This document shows, in pieces, positions 24,770-37,044 of a DNA stretch of 64,000 nt. Origin of the DNA: Morchella semilibera (lineage: Eukaryota; Ascomycota; Pezizomycetes; Pezizales; Morchellaceae); contig WBVU01000015.1 of the NCBI GenBank assembly GCA_009192285.1, positions 1,190,190-1,254,189 of the forward strand, in the 5' to 3' direction. A model generated the notes under the pieces. That model was given only the letters and a program-made list of their open reading frames with translations. It did not search any database and was not told where the DNA came from. Numbering within the stretch: the stretch's first letter is position 1; every line of letters starts with the position of its first letter. The position numbers were made by a program, and so were the translations under genes.

Positions 24770-26011
24770 CTAGCGCCTTCCACCGCGGCCTCCGCGGAAT
24801 CGACCACCACCCTACTATTCAATCAGCACAATTTTGGACTTTGTTGGGGAATAGAAAGAGATTCATACCTGGTTCTGTCCCTGGTTCTGACCTCCGTTTC
24901 CACCGTTATTGTTGGCGTTATTGTTATTATTGTTATTATTGTTCCCACCACCCTGGCCGACAGTAAACTTTGTACAATCGTCCTGGGCACCGCGCTGGGC
25001 GATCGGCATGAGAACAGGTTGATGGTTAGAAGCACTCGCCATGGTGCAGACACGATAGAAGCCCGCCGGGAGCCCGCCTGTCACGGATGCTGACAATAGT
25101 CCATTCCCATTTCCAGCATCATTGATGCCCTTGAAGAATTCGAATTTTCCGGCATCGGGACTAATTGTCTGTCAGTGTCCTGGAGTATCGCATTTTTGGA
25201 GACTGAGTAAACATACGCATTATTAGGTGTAAGGCTGCCACCCAGGTCCTGGACCGTGACATGTGTATGCCCCACTACCTTTCCGCCTTGGAGTGCTTGA
25301 GGTGCTGCATAGTATGTATTCGCAGGGTTTGTGAACGATCCGGCCTGCAGATTTGTGACCTGGACTTCTATATCGAAATCTGTATTGGCTGCAATATCTT
25401 GGCCTGGTTGAGGGTTTGTGATGATTGACGATACCATATTCTGAGTCGATGGGATATCACCCATTACTATTAACTAATTAGATGTATTTTACAACTTGGG
25501 GGGCTGGACCGAGCTGCTTCTGCGTACCGATTCCATTGCAGGAGCCGCCCTGAACCTGAAGACCGTTGGTAAGTGTTTTCCCAGTGCAGAAGTTTATGAA
25601 GTTTGCGTTATCGGTAGCGGAATCAGCTTGGGCCGGATCATCGCCGGCCTCCTGACCAGTCAAGGCGGAGTTTGATTGTACATTCGCCGGGTTGAGGGTA
25701 AGTTTCGCTGCGTTGTTATTGTTGTTGTTATTGTTGTTATTGTTGTTCTGGTTATTTTGATTGTTCTGATTGTTCTGATTGTTCTGGTTCTGGTTCTGAT
25801 TCTGGTTGTTCTGCCTGTTATTATTTTGATTGTTCTAGTCATAGTCAGGAGTTTTTTGTCAGGATTAATTTGTCTAGAGAGAATTTCAAGTAATTACCTG
25901 TCTTCTATCAACCAGTCCCCGTGCATGAACATTTGATGGTATATACGCATTTACGACCGAAATAAACCCCAAAGTCGCCAGGAAAAGGGCGTAAATATTA
26001 GGGATAAGCAT
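24770..26011 (-). CDS. Secreted Asn/Gln-rich protein of a conserved fungal extracellular family
   Basis: Five exons: 26011-25898, 25834-25528, 25466-25217, 25160-24869 and 24811-24770; predicted 334 residues. Residues 1-22 (MLIPNIYALFLATLGFISVV) form a signal peptide. A low-complexity Asn/Gln tract covers roughly residues 39-78. The globular part includes NFINFCTGKTLTNGLQV, GSCNGIVMGDIPS, SFTNPANTYYAAPQAL, VVGHTHVTVQDLG, KFEFFKGINDAGN, GLPAGFYRVCTM and NHQPVLMPIAQRGAQDDC. I recognise this as a widespread ascomycete secreted family, sometimes mislabelled 'ribosomal protein s17'; its function is unknown. The C-terminus adds an Asn/Gly/Gln tract and a final GGGRFRGGRGGRR exon. Intron 3 uses acceptor ACAATTAG, which restores the conserved frame. 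Confidence 0.85.
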
Positions 26012-27516
26012 GGCTTATGGGGAAAGAATGAACGTATATATAAGTCGTAAAAAACCAATAGAGAGAGATAACGATCAACGTAAATCTCGTCCGGCGAGCA
26101 AAACCACAATACAAAAGCTAAGAGGAAGAGCAGAAAGAAGGAAGAAATAAAAGAAAGAAACCCCCTTTCGAATAATGCAGGACAGATAACGCGGTGTTAA
26201 ATCAAATGAAAAAGGTGAAGGCGAGGGTTTTCCTCTAAATATCAAGTGAAGAGCAAAAGTCCCAAGACGCTTGGCATGCTGTGGTTTTGGCGCTCTCCTA
26301 GGCCTTGTCTTCACACCTGGTACAGAATATTTCATGATTGATGTTGAAACTGTCTATCAAGACTATAACGTATCGGGTCTGTTTCGTAGGAGTCAGCCAT
26401 GTATGTTCAAGAAGGCCCTCTATGCGTGGTATACAAGGGATGAGGTGTTGGCTCGGACCAGGCGGATCTGTAAGCTTTCCCTGGCTTGGATGGTGTCAGA
26501 GCTTTCTCTACCAGTAAGGAAAAAGTTAACGTTGCCAAGCTGCATATCTAGGCGCGCTCTACAAAACGTCTTCCCAGCCAGTTGGTAGCAGGCTAGGTTA
26601 CAGGTTGGGTTGGGGTTTCAACCTGACACTTAATCCTTGTAAGCCAACCACAACCACACAGGAAGGGGAATGGAGCAGAAGTGAGGAGCGTCACTGTCGC
26701 GTGGGAAATACAAATCTGAAAACCTTATTTCTTTTCTTTCCGTAGTTTTGGCAGTTGCGAACCACCCCTTATGCATGATCAAGCAAGCATGTCAGCATGC
26801 ACTACTCCCTGTTACTACTCACAAGAATCTTACAAGCTTCAAAAGGGACCCCGTTATAAAAACCAGTGCACCTCCTTGTTACCCCATTGCCATTAATCTG
26901 AATACCTGCTTAGTTTCCTGCAAAGCGCATGAAACTTGGAAGCCTAGCACATTAACATGTATGTACCAGGCGCTAAGGGGATAAGAACTACACTATTGGA
27001 ATTATGTGGCTCTAACAGCGTCCGCCACCATTGTTCGTATCTCAATTGGGCAGCAAACGAGGACAGAAACTCCTGCCTGCAGAGTAGACCAAACTTCCTT
27101 TATGAGATCCTCGGGTTCTAGGTCAAGTTTATGATATTATTAATCTGTTTATACACTGGGTGTGTGCCTTCCCTGAAAGAACCGGTTGTCTTTGGCTAAG
27201 TGTCCCGTTTCTGCGGTGGTAATGTTTAAGGGAACGAAGAAAGAGCTACGACGTACTCGAAACGTGGCCAACGTTTTTGAAGAGCATCTCATAGTAGCCG
27301 CTTTTCCCCTCAACCCGGTTCTCCGAAATGAACATTATTAACTCAGTCATAGAAGGATGCTTGAGTTCTGGTGAGTAATGAGGTGGAGTCTAGACAGAAG
27401 TAGAGGACATCAAGAAAATTCTCTGGCAGAAATTGCTTGTCCCATGAACTTTAATGTTAAAATAGTAACTTTAAATTGAACTCTAATAGCCTCACCCTTC
27501 ATACAACTAGGACATG
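26012..27516. other. Intergenic spacer, 1.5 kb
   Basis: No gene supported. The first 200 bp are presumably the promoter of the secreted-protein gene (minus strand). The remainder shows short ORFs only. Confidence 0.5.
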
Positions 27517-30500
27517 TTACAGCGCCCTTTTCTCTCTGAAAAACCTACCAAAGCTTGCCATGACATCCGAGAATGGCTTATCTACTCGGTCTCGGACTAA
27601 ACCATTCTGTATCCACCCGGGAAGTTTCGAAGCTATCCTATCAGTTGTGTAGCGTTTATCAAACAAGGTGATAACAGCATAGTCTTCACGGTGTCTGATA
27701 GCTCTTCCAATACTTTGGTTCACCGCTCTCATACAAGCGTTGTCATAGAACTCACGTCCAGCAGCTTTGGCAATCGCTTCCAGTGCAGAGGCAGATGGTA
27801 TATCCTCACCTGGTCTTGCCAGGTGAGTGTCACGGGCAACCTTTTCTACATGTTCTAGGCGCGCCCGCCACTCGGGGGTATTGCTGTTTGGAAATGGAAG
27901 GCCGACCATGATTATTCCCCTACCTAGACTGTATTTTTGTTAATTTTTTGTTAATCCTCTCTTTATTAGCTACTGGCTAAACGTACTTGTCATTGAAATT
28001 AATTCCCTCTGACATCTTTCCTCCGACAACCGAGAGTAAAAGGCCACCTTTCCCGGAGTCGATTGCTTGTGCGTAGTCTTTGAGGGTGTCTTCTACACTG
28101 CTGCCATCATTTGATTCTCTAAATACCTGGGAGAGCGTCAGATTACCTCCGTTACTTGGATTGGGGATTGAATACAGTTTTCCTATCTGCAAGTCTTTCC
28201 CAAATAGACTTACCCATAGCCCCAGCCTTTTTCATCCATTGGGATATAACATATTCCAAATATGCATAACTAGGAAAGAAGCAAACAATTCCATATGGAA
28301 TAACAAGGCATAGATTGATAATAGCTCTACCCAAGTCTTCGATCTATAAGAATGCTTAGCATTGATATTAAAGCTTTTTGAATGATAGGGTAAGCACCAT
28401 TGCAGGAAGCATCCGCTTCTCGAAAGTAAACTCGAATTCCCTTCCACTGGGCCCCCTTGTAACAGGCAATGCTACTAAATTTTCCTTTGGTATGACGTGA
28501 CCACATGAAAGTGTGCGAATCTTTTCTTTTGGTAAGTACGGGAAAAGGTGCGTCATGTAATCATTCATCTAAGATCAACATTGTCAGTGTTTTACTCATC
28601 ATATAAGGAGATAGGGCAGGTCTATCTATTACCGGCTCCATAGTACCCCCAGCTAATATTACTGCTCTTGCCTCCTCCACAATTTCTTTAAAGTGATAAG
28701 CAGGGTCCAGCAGCATGTATCGGAAACAAGCTTCTCTCTCATCTTCACTCTTCCCGTAAAATACTCTCCCTTCGGCTGATGGGTTAGTCAAAGCTAAAAG
28801 GAAACCTTGAATGTGCGTGAGAGTTGGTATTGACACGGTGGATATATTCTCGCCCATAGCCTTTTTGTACGGTTTTTCCTGCTCTTTGGTCGTGATATGA
28901 GCCACATACCCTTCAACCTTCCTCGCAAGTTTACTTTCATTTAAGTATCTTTGAAGCTTAAAAAAGTTGATCTGATCCATGCCATTCATTGCGAGTAGGT
29001 CTCCGGTAATAACCACCCCCTCGCCTCCTTTCCTTCCCAACTCCTTCAGATAAGAGATTAGTGTACTCAAGACCCGAGATACTTGCATTACATAGACCTT
29101 GTTTTTGCCCTTCAACCGATTCCGAAACTTATTGAGATAGATTTCAAGCTGTGCCTGACAGCGCTCGAGTTGGCTGAGTGATACATTAATTGAGTAAATT
29201 GATGAAATAGCATTAATAAGATTGTGGGCTTCATCAATGATTACTATGTGCCCTCTGAGAGAAAGACCGAGTGCTTCCCGGGCTGATTTCTGGAGAAGAA
29301 GGGGATACGGTAGGGTCACGATCTAGAAACTTTCAGTAATTAAGATTTGACTGGTGACGAACGGCGAAGATTTATACCTCGGTTGGTTTTATCGTAGGTC
29401 TAGAAGCATAATAAGGGCAAATACCCATCTTTCTACCCAGGGAAGCCAGCTCTTCGATATCACGAATTTTTGCAAGTGTATGGTCCCGGAAGTCTCTAAT
29501 AAGTACCTTGTCATGCTTTTCGGGGAGAAACTGACATCGTGATTCTTGAGTGCCTTATTGGTAGAAATTAGACTATATTCCCTGCTTCTTATGAACAAAA
29601 CTCACCAGATCTCTGTAGCTCTAAACATCTCTCATTTATCGCAGTAGGGTTGGAGAGTTTTGTAACCTTTGGGTTTATACAGAGATTTTTCCGGGATCCG
29701 AGAGGGAGATGTTTTATTTCCCCCTCACAATCCACTAAACTATCCTCAGGACCTTCCTGTATGAACGAAGGTGGGAACTTCACACGACGAAGTTCGTTGA
29801 TGAATTGTGTTAATTGAGAATGAGTCCGGGAGCAGTAAAAGATCTATAAAACAACAATAAATCTCAATTAGCACTTACCCAAGCCTTTATATTCCCATGT
29901 ACTTACTTTAATCTCATCGGGTATTTCCAAATCTTCATCTTTAACATCCGTTTTCATGGGGATACCGAGTCTATATCCTTATTAACCCAAGTTCAGGCAT
30001 CTCCCAAGCCTTCTTACCTCCTCATCATTTCAACCACAGCTGGAGAAAAATCTCCACTACTGCTTGAGTTAGGGTCGTCCCCCTCATCCTCACTATTATA
30101 TTCGTCCAAAATAAATTGCGCATCTTCATTGTTATCTCCATCAATTTCAACCTCAAGCTCCCCTCTCTGTGTGCAAATGTGTAAGTAAAGCTCTTGATCA
30201 GGTGTGTCTCAGGAGTGTAGAGATATGATATTGTACCCTTTTCTTTGCCCTGATCCCCTGAATACCAGACTCTGATCCCTCTTTTTCTTTCCGCTCTTTC
30301 TCGCGTATCTTTGAGAGCCGAGCTTCTAGTTCTGCTTTTTCTTGGAGCAACTTTTCTTTTTGTTGTTTCTTTGCAAAAGTTCGCACCCAATCTGGTCCAC
30401 CGGTAGTGCTATCTTAAACAGAGAATTAGTAACAACTTACACATTAACTTAACCAAAAGAATACCTTTATCGATCTCTGCGAGGCGGGCTTCGAGGGATT

Positions 30501-30815
30501 TGGTTTTGTGATCCCTGAGCCAAGTAAGGGAGCCACATATCAGGCTCAATGATTTACCCTGTACATTATATTTTTTTACCTGTTAGCGGTATATAACCTC
30601 GACTCTTTCTTGCCTTGTTCACGCACAGTTCCTACATCAAAAGTCCGATTAGTACTAAGATAACGAAATACCGATTGCGAGAGAAACATGCCTGTTGGTG
30701 ACTCAAAAATACCGATGCAACCATCTTCAATGGCTGAATAGACTGCATTCATAAAATCTAACTGGATGGGATATGGTGTATATGGATGATGGAAGTCTCG
30801 CTCGGGATCCGCCAT
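27517..30815 (-). CDS. CHL1: ATP-dependent DNA helicase CHL1 (DDX11/XPD family)
   Basis: Thirteen exons: 30815-30692, 30631-30627, 30558-30465, 30412-30237, 30166-30018, 29970-29907, 29843-29606, 29553-29378, 29322-28633, 28568-28398, 28343-28176, 28126-27987 and 27928-27517; predicted 868 residues (yeast Chl1 is 861). Superfamily-2 iron-sulfur helicase needed for sister-chromatid cohesion and replication-fork repair. Visible motifs: start [19 protein letters not shown] (Q-like motif), Walker A SPTGTGKS (residues 39-46), motif Ia [14 protein letters not shown], the Fe-S cluster cysteines in NLC, ERC, SRC and GIC contexts (exons 7-8), DEAH box VIIDEAHNL (about 369-377), motif [14 protein letters not shown] and motif [11 protein letters not shown]. 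Exon 2 is a 5-nt microexon inside Walker A; the intron before it is GC-AG. All other introns are GT-AG, 45-70 bp. No inactivating change seen. Confidence 0.93.
30627..30631 (-). other. CHL1: 5-nt microexon in CHL1 (GAACT)
   Basis: Exon 1 ends ACA-G and exon 3 begins GGT-AAA-TCA. Inserting GAACT gives ACA GGA ACT GGT AAA TCA, the invariant TGTGKS. Upstream intron 30632-30691 begins GCATGT and ends GATGTAG with a TACTAAT branch site; downstream intron 30559-30626 begins GTGCGT and ends GTACAG with a GCTAAC branch site. Confidence 0.82.
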
Positions 30816-33800
30816 GCCTTTTATCTGATCCTAGGGACTTGATAATGGTCACTGGTGGTGGTTGCCGAACTTGGAACGGAAACGCGTTGCTTCCAAAAGG
30901 TCACGTCGCAGGCGCAACGCAACTGCACGCACATGAACTTACAAATGCCAGAAGAGGGGGATCAAGAATATCAAGAATGATTCAAAAAGTAGGATGATTT
31001 TCAATTGATTGGATCTTAAACTGCGCCAAATATTGCATATTTGATAAGATAAAAGAGTTACACGTCGTGAATAACTCAGCAATTCAGATTAGTAATGCCC
31101 TAAGTAGTTGTTGCCAAGGAAAGATGATCTGATTATCTTATCATCAGTCTGAGATAAAGCCTCTGCTGGAATTAAAATGCCGCCTACTTGTCTAAACCAT
31201 GAATACATGTAGTGTTTGAATATGAGTAACTACAGTACTGGAAACGGGTAGAAACTGACTACCGTATTCCAGTCATTACCCTAGATCCTGTAATGCGGGA
31301 TCGATATGGTATTCTACCTAAAACCGATATCCCTAACTCAATACCGTAGCCCAACGGTTACACTTTTACCCCCATTTCCGGGGCTGCACTATGTAGAACG
31401 AAGTGGCCAACCGAGCAATCTCAAAAATCGGATCCCAAAATTCTAGCCACCTTGAAACTCAAAGGGTGGGGGGCCGGGGAGGCGTCGAGGGGATTATTAG
31501 GTATAAGTACGTGTCACAACACGTACACTCCAGATAGGAAATCCTCACCAATTTTTCCAGGCTGCAATCTCATGTGCCAAGGAGACTTCTAAATCTCATA
31601 CGTAAGTGGTTAACAGATAGAGGGACTGACTCCAAACCTATATGTAGTGATCTGAAATCCACGCATGCGCAGCTTTGAACCTTAGATCTAGATATATATC
31701 ATCTGCTGGCCAGTACTACTCATAGTCACAATTCTCCAGCTGTTTATATACGTACATCTGTCACTTACACGGATAGATTCAACTCCTTAACCGCGGGTAT
31801 TGCCACAACTTCACAGATTGTCACTCGATTATATTATCGTTTCGATAATCACGTGAAATCAAGCTGCGTGAGTTACTTTCTGGCTACTGAGGTTGGAGAG
31901 GACGCTCCTTTGTACCTCTGATTAGATTAGTACACGCATTTATAAGCCGACATAAAAGAGTAGAGGGGTGGCGGGGCAGAGGACATGGCGAGGCGAGACG
32001 ATTACATGTAGGGCCTGTTTGGGCTCGGCCTCGATCAGTCATGATCTAGGTGTAATTATAGGGGTTAAATACGGAATATTCTAGCTTTTGGTATTTGAAT
32101 TGAGATAGTTAATTGTAAGTGTCAAGGCCGATATAATCTAGGAGATTCTGGAACGGAAGAACGTACCCCCCTTAATTGACTACAATCTACGCGACCTACC
32201 ACCACTGGCGGACTATTGTCATGGTCTTGTGTCCCTATACTTCAGATGTAATCTGAACCCAAACGGGCAACTACATGTAGGTAGTAATTGGATCCTGAGC
32301 CTTCGATTGGAGTCTTGTATGGAGCCTCCGTCTCGCCATCCCACCCTTCTAATGTAGTGAAAAATGAAATAACCACTCTACCACAAGATGTGATAGTAGA
32401 TGCCAAGAAAAACCCGTATCCGTAAAAGAGTCATTTGATCTTACTAGGCACATATGAATGCAGCAGGTCTAAATAAGCTTTTCGAATACCTACGCCCAAT
32501 CCACGCCTTCAATAAACAATGACCGAGAAAACAACATCCACTGAGCCAACCTAAGATAGTTACCTGTACTTATGTAGCCTGACGCAATAATGTATGGAAT
32601 AAATATATGTTTTAAACAGAGGAGCTTATGAAAACAGACCTTTCCTATCGACGTTTAGAGTGGTTTTCTTGGCCGCAAAACACGTGCTAGAACTAGGGTT
32701 AGACGGTAGTCTTAACCTTAGGAATAGCAGTTTCTACATATATGCGACTTGGCCATAAGAACCCCGCCTGGTCTTCCACCAAAGGTGAACGACTAGACAA
32801 GAGTGGATCCGGACCAATCAAAAGACTTGAATGCCTATTACGTGACGAAGGAGGCAGGTATGGATGGTTTAGTTTATCTTCATGATATGCATAATACTCC
32901 ATGCTATAGATTTCGGGTAAAAAGAATGCAAGCTTCAGTCCTACACTTATTTCCTGGGGGATGCAGGGTCCATATGTAAATACATGTAATATTGGAATGA
33001 TGGATATTCCCACCGTTGATCTCACCGCAGCACTCTCTAGAGTAAAGGATGGATGTAGGTATGCCGCCGGTTATCGATTCCCGACCAGCTTTATGAGTGG
33101 GGGTGATTCTATGTCTCAATTACAACCTTAGTAGTCTTACGAACTGGGTGTTGGAGATGGAGCGCTCGGTGATGATCGAAGTCGAAGGCTCAATCATACG
33201 CATCTTGATTAGCACCATCTCCGTAACGTTCCGTGTACTGCTATCGGCGGGGCAGTTCTTGGGAGCTCGTCGGTACTATGACTAAATTGGATCTAAGGAC
33301 CGCAGGCCTTGAAGATACGGTTAGAAAAAGCAGCGATCGAGGCTGAACTATGATATTCAGGTGCTTCGATCGTAGAATACTGACAGCTGTACACGCGGTG
33401 GATTTCAGAAGATCGTTTACATGTATCTTAGGGCGTAGCAAAATCTAATGGCAGGGGATGTCATTTCATTTATGTCCCTATGGATTGTAGATACATGTAG
33501 TATACGTACATGTATATCAGCTATAGAGCTACATCATCCATACTTACAAGATGTACGGCTGTACCTCTTGTAGCCTTGATAACATCCACATGATTTTAAG
33601 CGAAGTGATAGCCGATACGATGAGCATGGCTATGAACGACCCAACCGACGTTACTCCGGCCCAGTGTGCGTCCCGGGCAGTGATGGCGGCGGGTGCCTGG
33701 TGTAAAACCATAAATGTAACTACGTAGCATGTAAGTTGACCAACCAGAGTCTCGATCAAATAGCACCCTAGCTCTGCCGGAAACGGGTATCCAGAATTCT

Positions 33801-34060
33801 TCTCTCTACAGTATTGAAAAACATCTCCTCGTTTATAAAAATGTATCCACGGGAGATGCCATCACACGAACTATGACATTAAAATACCCGCCAAGAACTT
33901 CGAACGAGTATACACCGTGGATAAGGTGTGACGTAAATGATGGTAATGCAATTGGTTTACTCCACGATGAGCTTCAAAAGGGTTCTCATCTTCCACGTCC
34001 TAGGACAGAGAGCGAGCCTTTCAGTTGTTTCAGGTTTCGGAATAACAAATTTCTGGAATA
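30816..34060. other. Long intergenic spacer between divergent CHL1 and BTB-type genes
   Basis: 3.2 kb without a supported gene. TACATGTA copies at 31204, 32003, 32272, 32981, 33418, 33492 and 33507. A 71-codon hydrophobic minus-strand ORF at 33544-33759 is discussed under rejected items. Confidence 0.45.
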
Positions 34061-35554
34061 ATGGTGTCTACCCGCAAATCCACACGCCCCTCCTCCAGCC
34101 TCAGCGAAGAGCCTGATACCACCTCTCCCACAAAGCCAAGTGCTGGTCGTAAGAGAAAGACCGAAGAAAGCGCGCCTGAGCCGGCTAACGTCGGACCAGA
34201 ACACCCTGCAAAGCAAGCCAAAAAAGCTACTGTGGAAGATGGCTCTGAAATGGAGGGAGAGAGTAGCCCGAAGCAAACTACACTCCATGGCGCGCTTAAG
34301 CGGGAAGAAGATGCTACCGAGGACGTGATTACTGAAGAACCAAAAGGCAACGAAGAGGCGCAGAACCAACCCCGTGAGGACGAAGAGCAGCTACAAAATG
34401 AATCCAAGTGCGCCATCACCGTTTCCTCTGAGCGCGAGGGAAAAGTAAAAAAATCCCCGATCATGGAAAAAGGAATAATCTATTTCTTCTTCCGCCCAAA
34501 GGTTGCAGTTGATCACGCTGAGGGTATCGATGATGTGCAGAGGAGTTATATAGTTCTTCGGCCCTTACCATTGGGCACTGAGCTGAAAGATGGGAAGATC
34601 GGGGATAGGGATAGTGAAGGTCACCATAGACTCATCGCGATCCCCAAAAAGAAACTACCGGAACGTGGATACGAGAAATTTTTGTACGTTCTTTCTGTTA
34701 ATCTGGTCATAGACTCCTGGAATTAGAGATGATTGATTTGGTAATAGGACATTTGTAGAGGAGCCGAAAATCTCAGCGGCTGACCTGAAGAATCGGTTTT
34801 TGAAGGGAAGTACTTATATGACAAAGTCACAAGGGTGAGCAGGCATCCGCAACCCTGGGGCGCAATGCGTTGAATACTGATTATGCGCTCCTTAGAGAGC
34901 GAAAGAACTCACCTATGGAGCCCATTGGCGAAGGCATATATGCCCTTGCAAGGACTGAGGGGGAACGGTCAACTCATCTAGCTTACATCCTCACACTCCC
35001 GTCCACACCAGATGAACTTCAAAAAGACTTCGGCTTAAAATCGCGTGGATCGTTTGTTGTTAACGTGCGAAATCCTCAAACACCAGCTGCGCCTCAAGCA
35101 GGAATTTCGGACCCTGCTGAGTATTCTAAGGAGTGTGTATTACCCAAATCCCTGCTCTTGCAATAGCTGTTTCTATGTTAGAATAAAGCCTTTTGTGGAT
35201 GGGTTATGTAGTGTGCATGGACGGCGTGATACAGCTGCCGAGATGGATATTTGAGACTTTATTGCTAACCTCAGACTTTCAACTACCTGTAGGATATTAG
35301 ATGGGTTCCGAGGCCTGAAATGGGGCGCTCTAGAACCAAAGCATCTAGACTACAAGCACACAGAAGTGCTGTTTATTGGTGAGAGTGGGTCTGAAGTGCC
35401 GGGAGAGGGGGAGCACAAGGGCACTAGTGAAGAGATGGAGAAGCTGGAGGGCGAGGATGAGGTGAGGGTTAGACATCTTGAAGGTGATGGGGCTGTCTTT
35501 GCAGACTTGGAACTTGATAGGAAAGAATTTGGGGGGGTGGAGAGTACATGGTAG
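34061..35554 (+). CDS. Nuclear protein of the fungal 'BTB domain transcription factor' family
   Basis: Four exons: 34061-34683, 34748-34834, 34896-35132 and 35293-35554; predicted 402 residues. Residues 1-140 are disordered, Ser/Glu/Lys-rich, with a nuclear-localisation-like AGRKRKTEE. The conserved core reads MEKGIIYFFFRPKVAVDHA, RSYIVLRPLPLGTEL, RLIAIPKKKLP, MEPIGEGIYALA, THLAYILTLPS, QKDFGLKSRGSFVVNVRNP, GFRGLKWGALEPKHLDY. Homologs in ascomycetes are commonly named 'BTB domain transcription factor', but I see no BTB fold, so that name may be inherited; the role is unproven. The third intron (35133-35292, 160 bp) is long for this window but needed to join YSKE to ILDGFRGLKW. The C-terminus is Glu-rich. 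Confidence 0.82.
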
Positions 35555-37044
35555 TGGTGGTGTGGGGATAATAAAAGGACTCCATTTTTTTTGGATAATA
35601 GTATGGCATGCAATCAGCAATAAGACAATACCGCGATTATGGCGTGTGTTGACTGAGTCAATGACTGAATGGACTAATTGGGAGCCGCCGTGCCTAGTGT
35701 AATTGTGGGGAGAAAAACAAAGCTGTGACCAGCATGATCACTTCTAGGCATCTTTTGATGTGGCGTGCACAGGAAGGTACGGACGGATAACCACGTTTTA
35801 CTTGTGTATACATCTCCATCTCTTTACCGGGGTTTGAAAATATTCCGGCGGTTTGGGAGTTGGTTATGTTTAAAGGAATGGAATTTTAAGATATCTATAT
35901 GTTTAATGACCTTTAGTGACTTTATTTTTGTTATGGAGTTTCCGAAATGGACTGGGTCTGCAGGGAAGAATCCCCATGTGCGAGGCGACTTTATGAAAGT
36001 TAATAGCTGGGTAGAAGAGTACTCACTTAGAAATCAAATCCTATGCAGACCACCAGAAAAGCAAATATATAGCCTCTATGAAAGGAACTCGGCTTGCCTA
36101 TTTCAAGTTCTTGGAAGTGACCCGCTAGAGTACTGCAGAGTTGTCTTGAACTTGATGGGATCGTCTGATGGTTCGCTCCCCTAGAATGAGTTCAAGGTCT
36201 CGTATCCAACTCTCCCGTGAGACCTATGAAATGCTGGGATATGCAGCCACAGGCTGAACGTCATTGACTGCTTAGCAGCATTCAGGATAACAAAAGTATT
36301 GGATACCAGGAACCCTCCGATCACAATTCACAAATAAAAAGTCTTTCTTGTCACTTCTGAAAAAGCAGGTGGTCGTTATCATCAGTCCAATGATACCGTA
36401 TCTAGACAGCGCCTGGAACGTGGTCTATGAACCACCCAATTTTGGTAAATTTGACAAGCGTCTGTTTCAATGACCTACCAATAGCTGTTCCGAATGGCAC
36501 TTTCCCTCGTTTGGCGGCGGCTGCTCCAGCGCGCATGCGGCGCCGGGTTGTTGCTAAACTTTAGAGTGAAATAACTTTTTTTTTTCTTTTCCCGATGTTC
36601 GTACGTACTGCAGCTACTCGGGAGTTCTGAGTCCTGACGATAGCACAAACGGCCGAAGAGAGGTGGAACCCAACCATACAAAACTTTCGCTTTCAGTCCA
36701 TCAACCAATTGACCTTGGAAATCGCTGTCTCTCCTTCAATCTCTTGGTTAATTCAGGTGGAGAACAAATCGCTTAGGCTATCTACCTGCACTATCGCAAT
36801 CAACTTTGACAGACACACTCGCCTAAACACTTTCGCTGACACCCCTCCTCTCCCGGCGCATTCAACCCCCATGAGTATTTATCGGGTGTAAGTAAAAGTA
36901 CTTGTACCCGGACATATCCATACCTCTTAACCCTCCATCCTTTCACCCACCATCATTCACCCCCCCCCCCCAAACCACCAACAGTAGACTACATTCTCTC
37001 ATTTTATATTTCTATCCCAGGACTTCCTTATCGACATCAACTCA
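35555..37044. other. Intergenic spacer and presumed COQ1 promoter
   Basis: No gene supported. The last 150 bp before 37045 are pyrimidine-rich with a poly-C tract near 36961-36971 (CCCACC and TCTCTC stretches), as often seen before start codons of well-expressed fungal genes. Confidence 0.5.

Noticed and set aside
27517-30815. CHL1 as a frameshifted pseudogene (many broken ORFs)
   Set aside because: All breaks are explained by 12 short introns; the joined frame is 868 codons with all helicase motifs.
33544-33759. 71-codon hydrophobic ORF (minus), two membrane-like segments
   Set aside because: No recognisable family, no flanking exons found, and composition alone is weak support.
35765-36184. 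139-codon ORF (plus) between the BTB-type gene and COQ1
   Set aside because: Residue composition looks random and no motif is visible.
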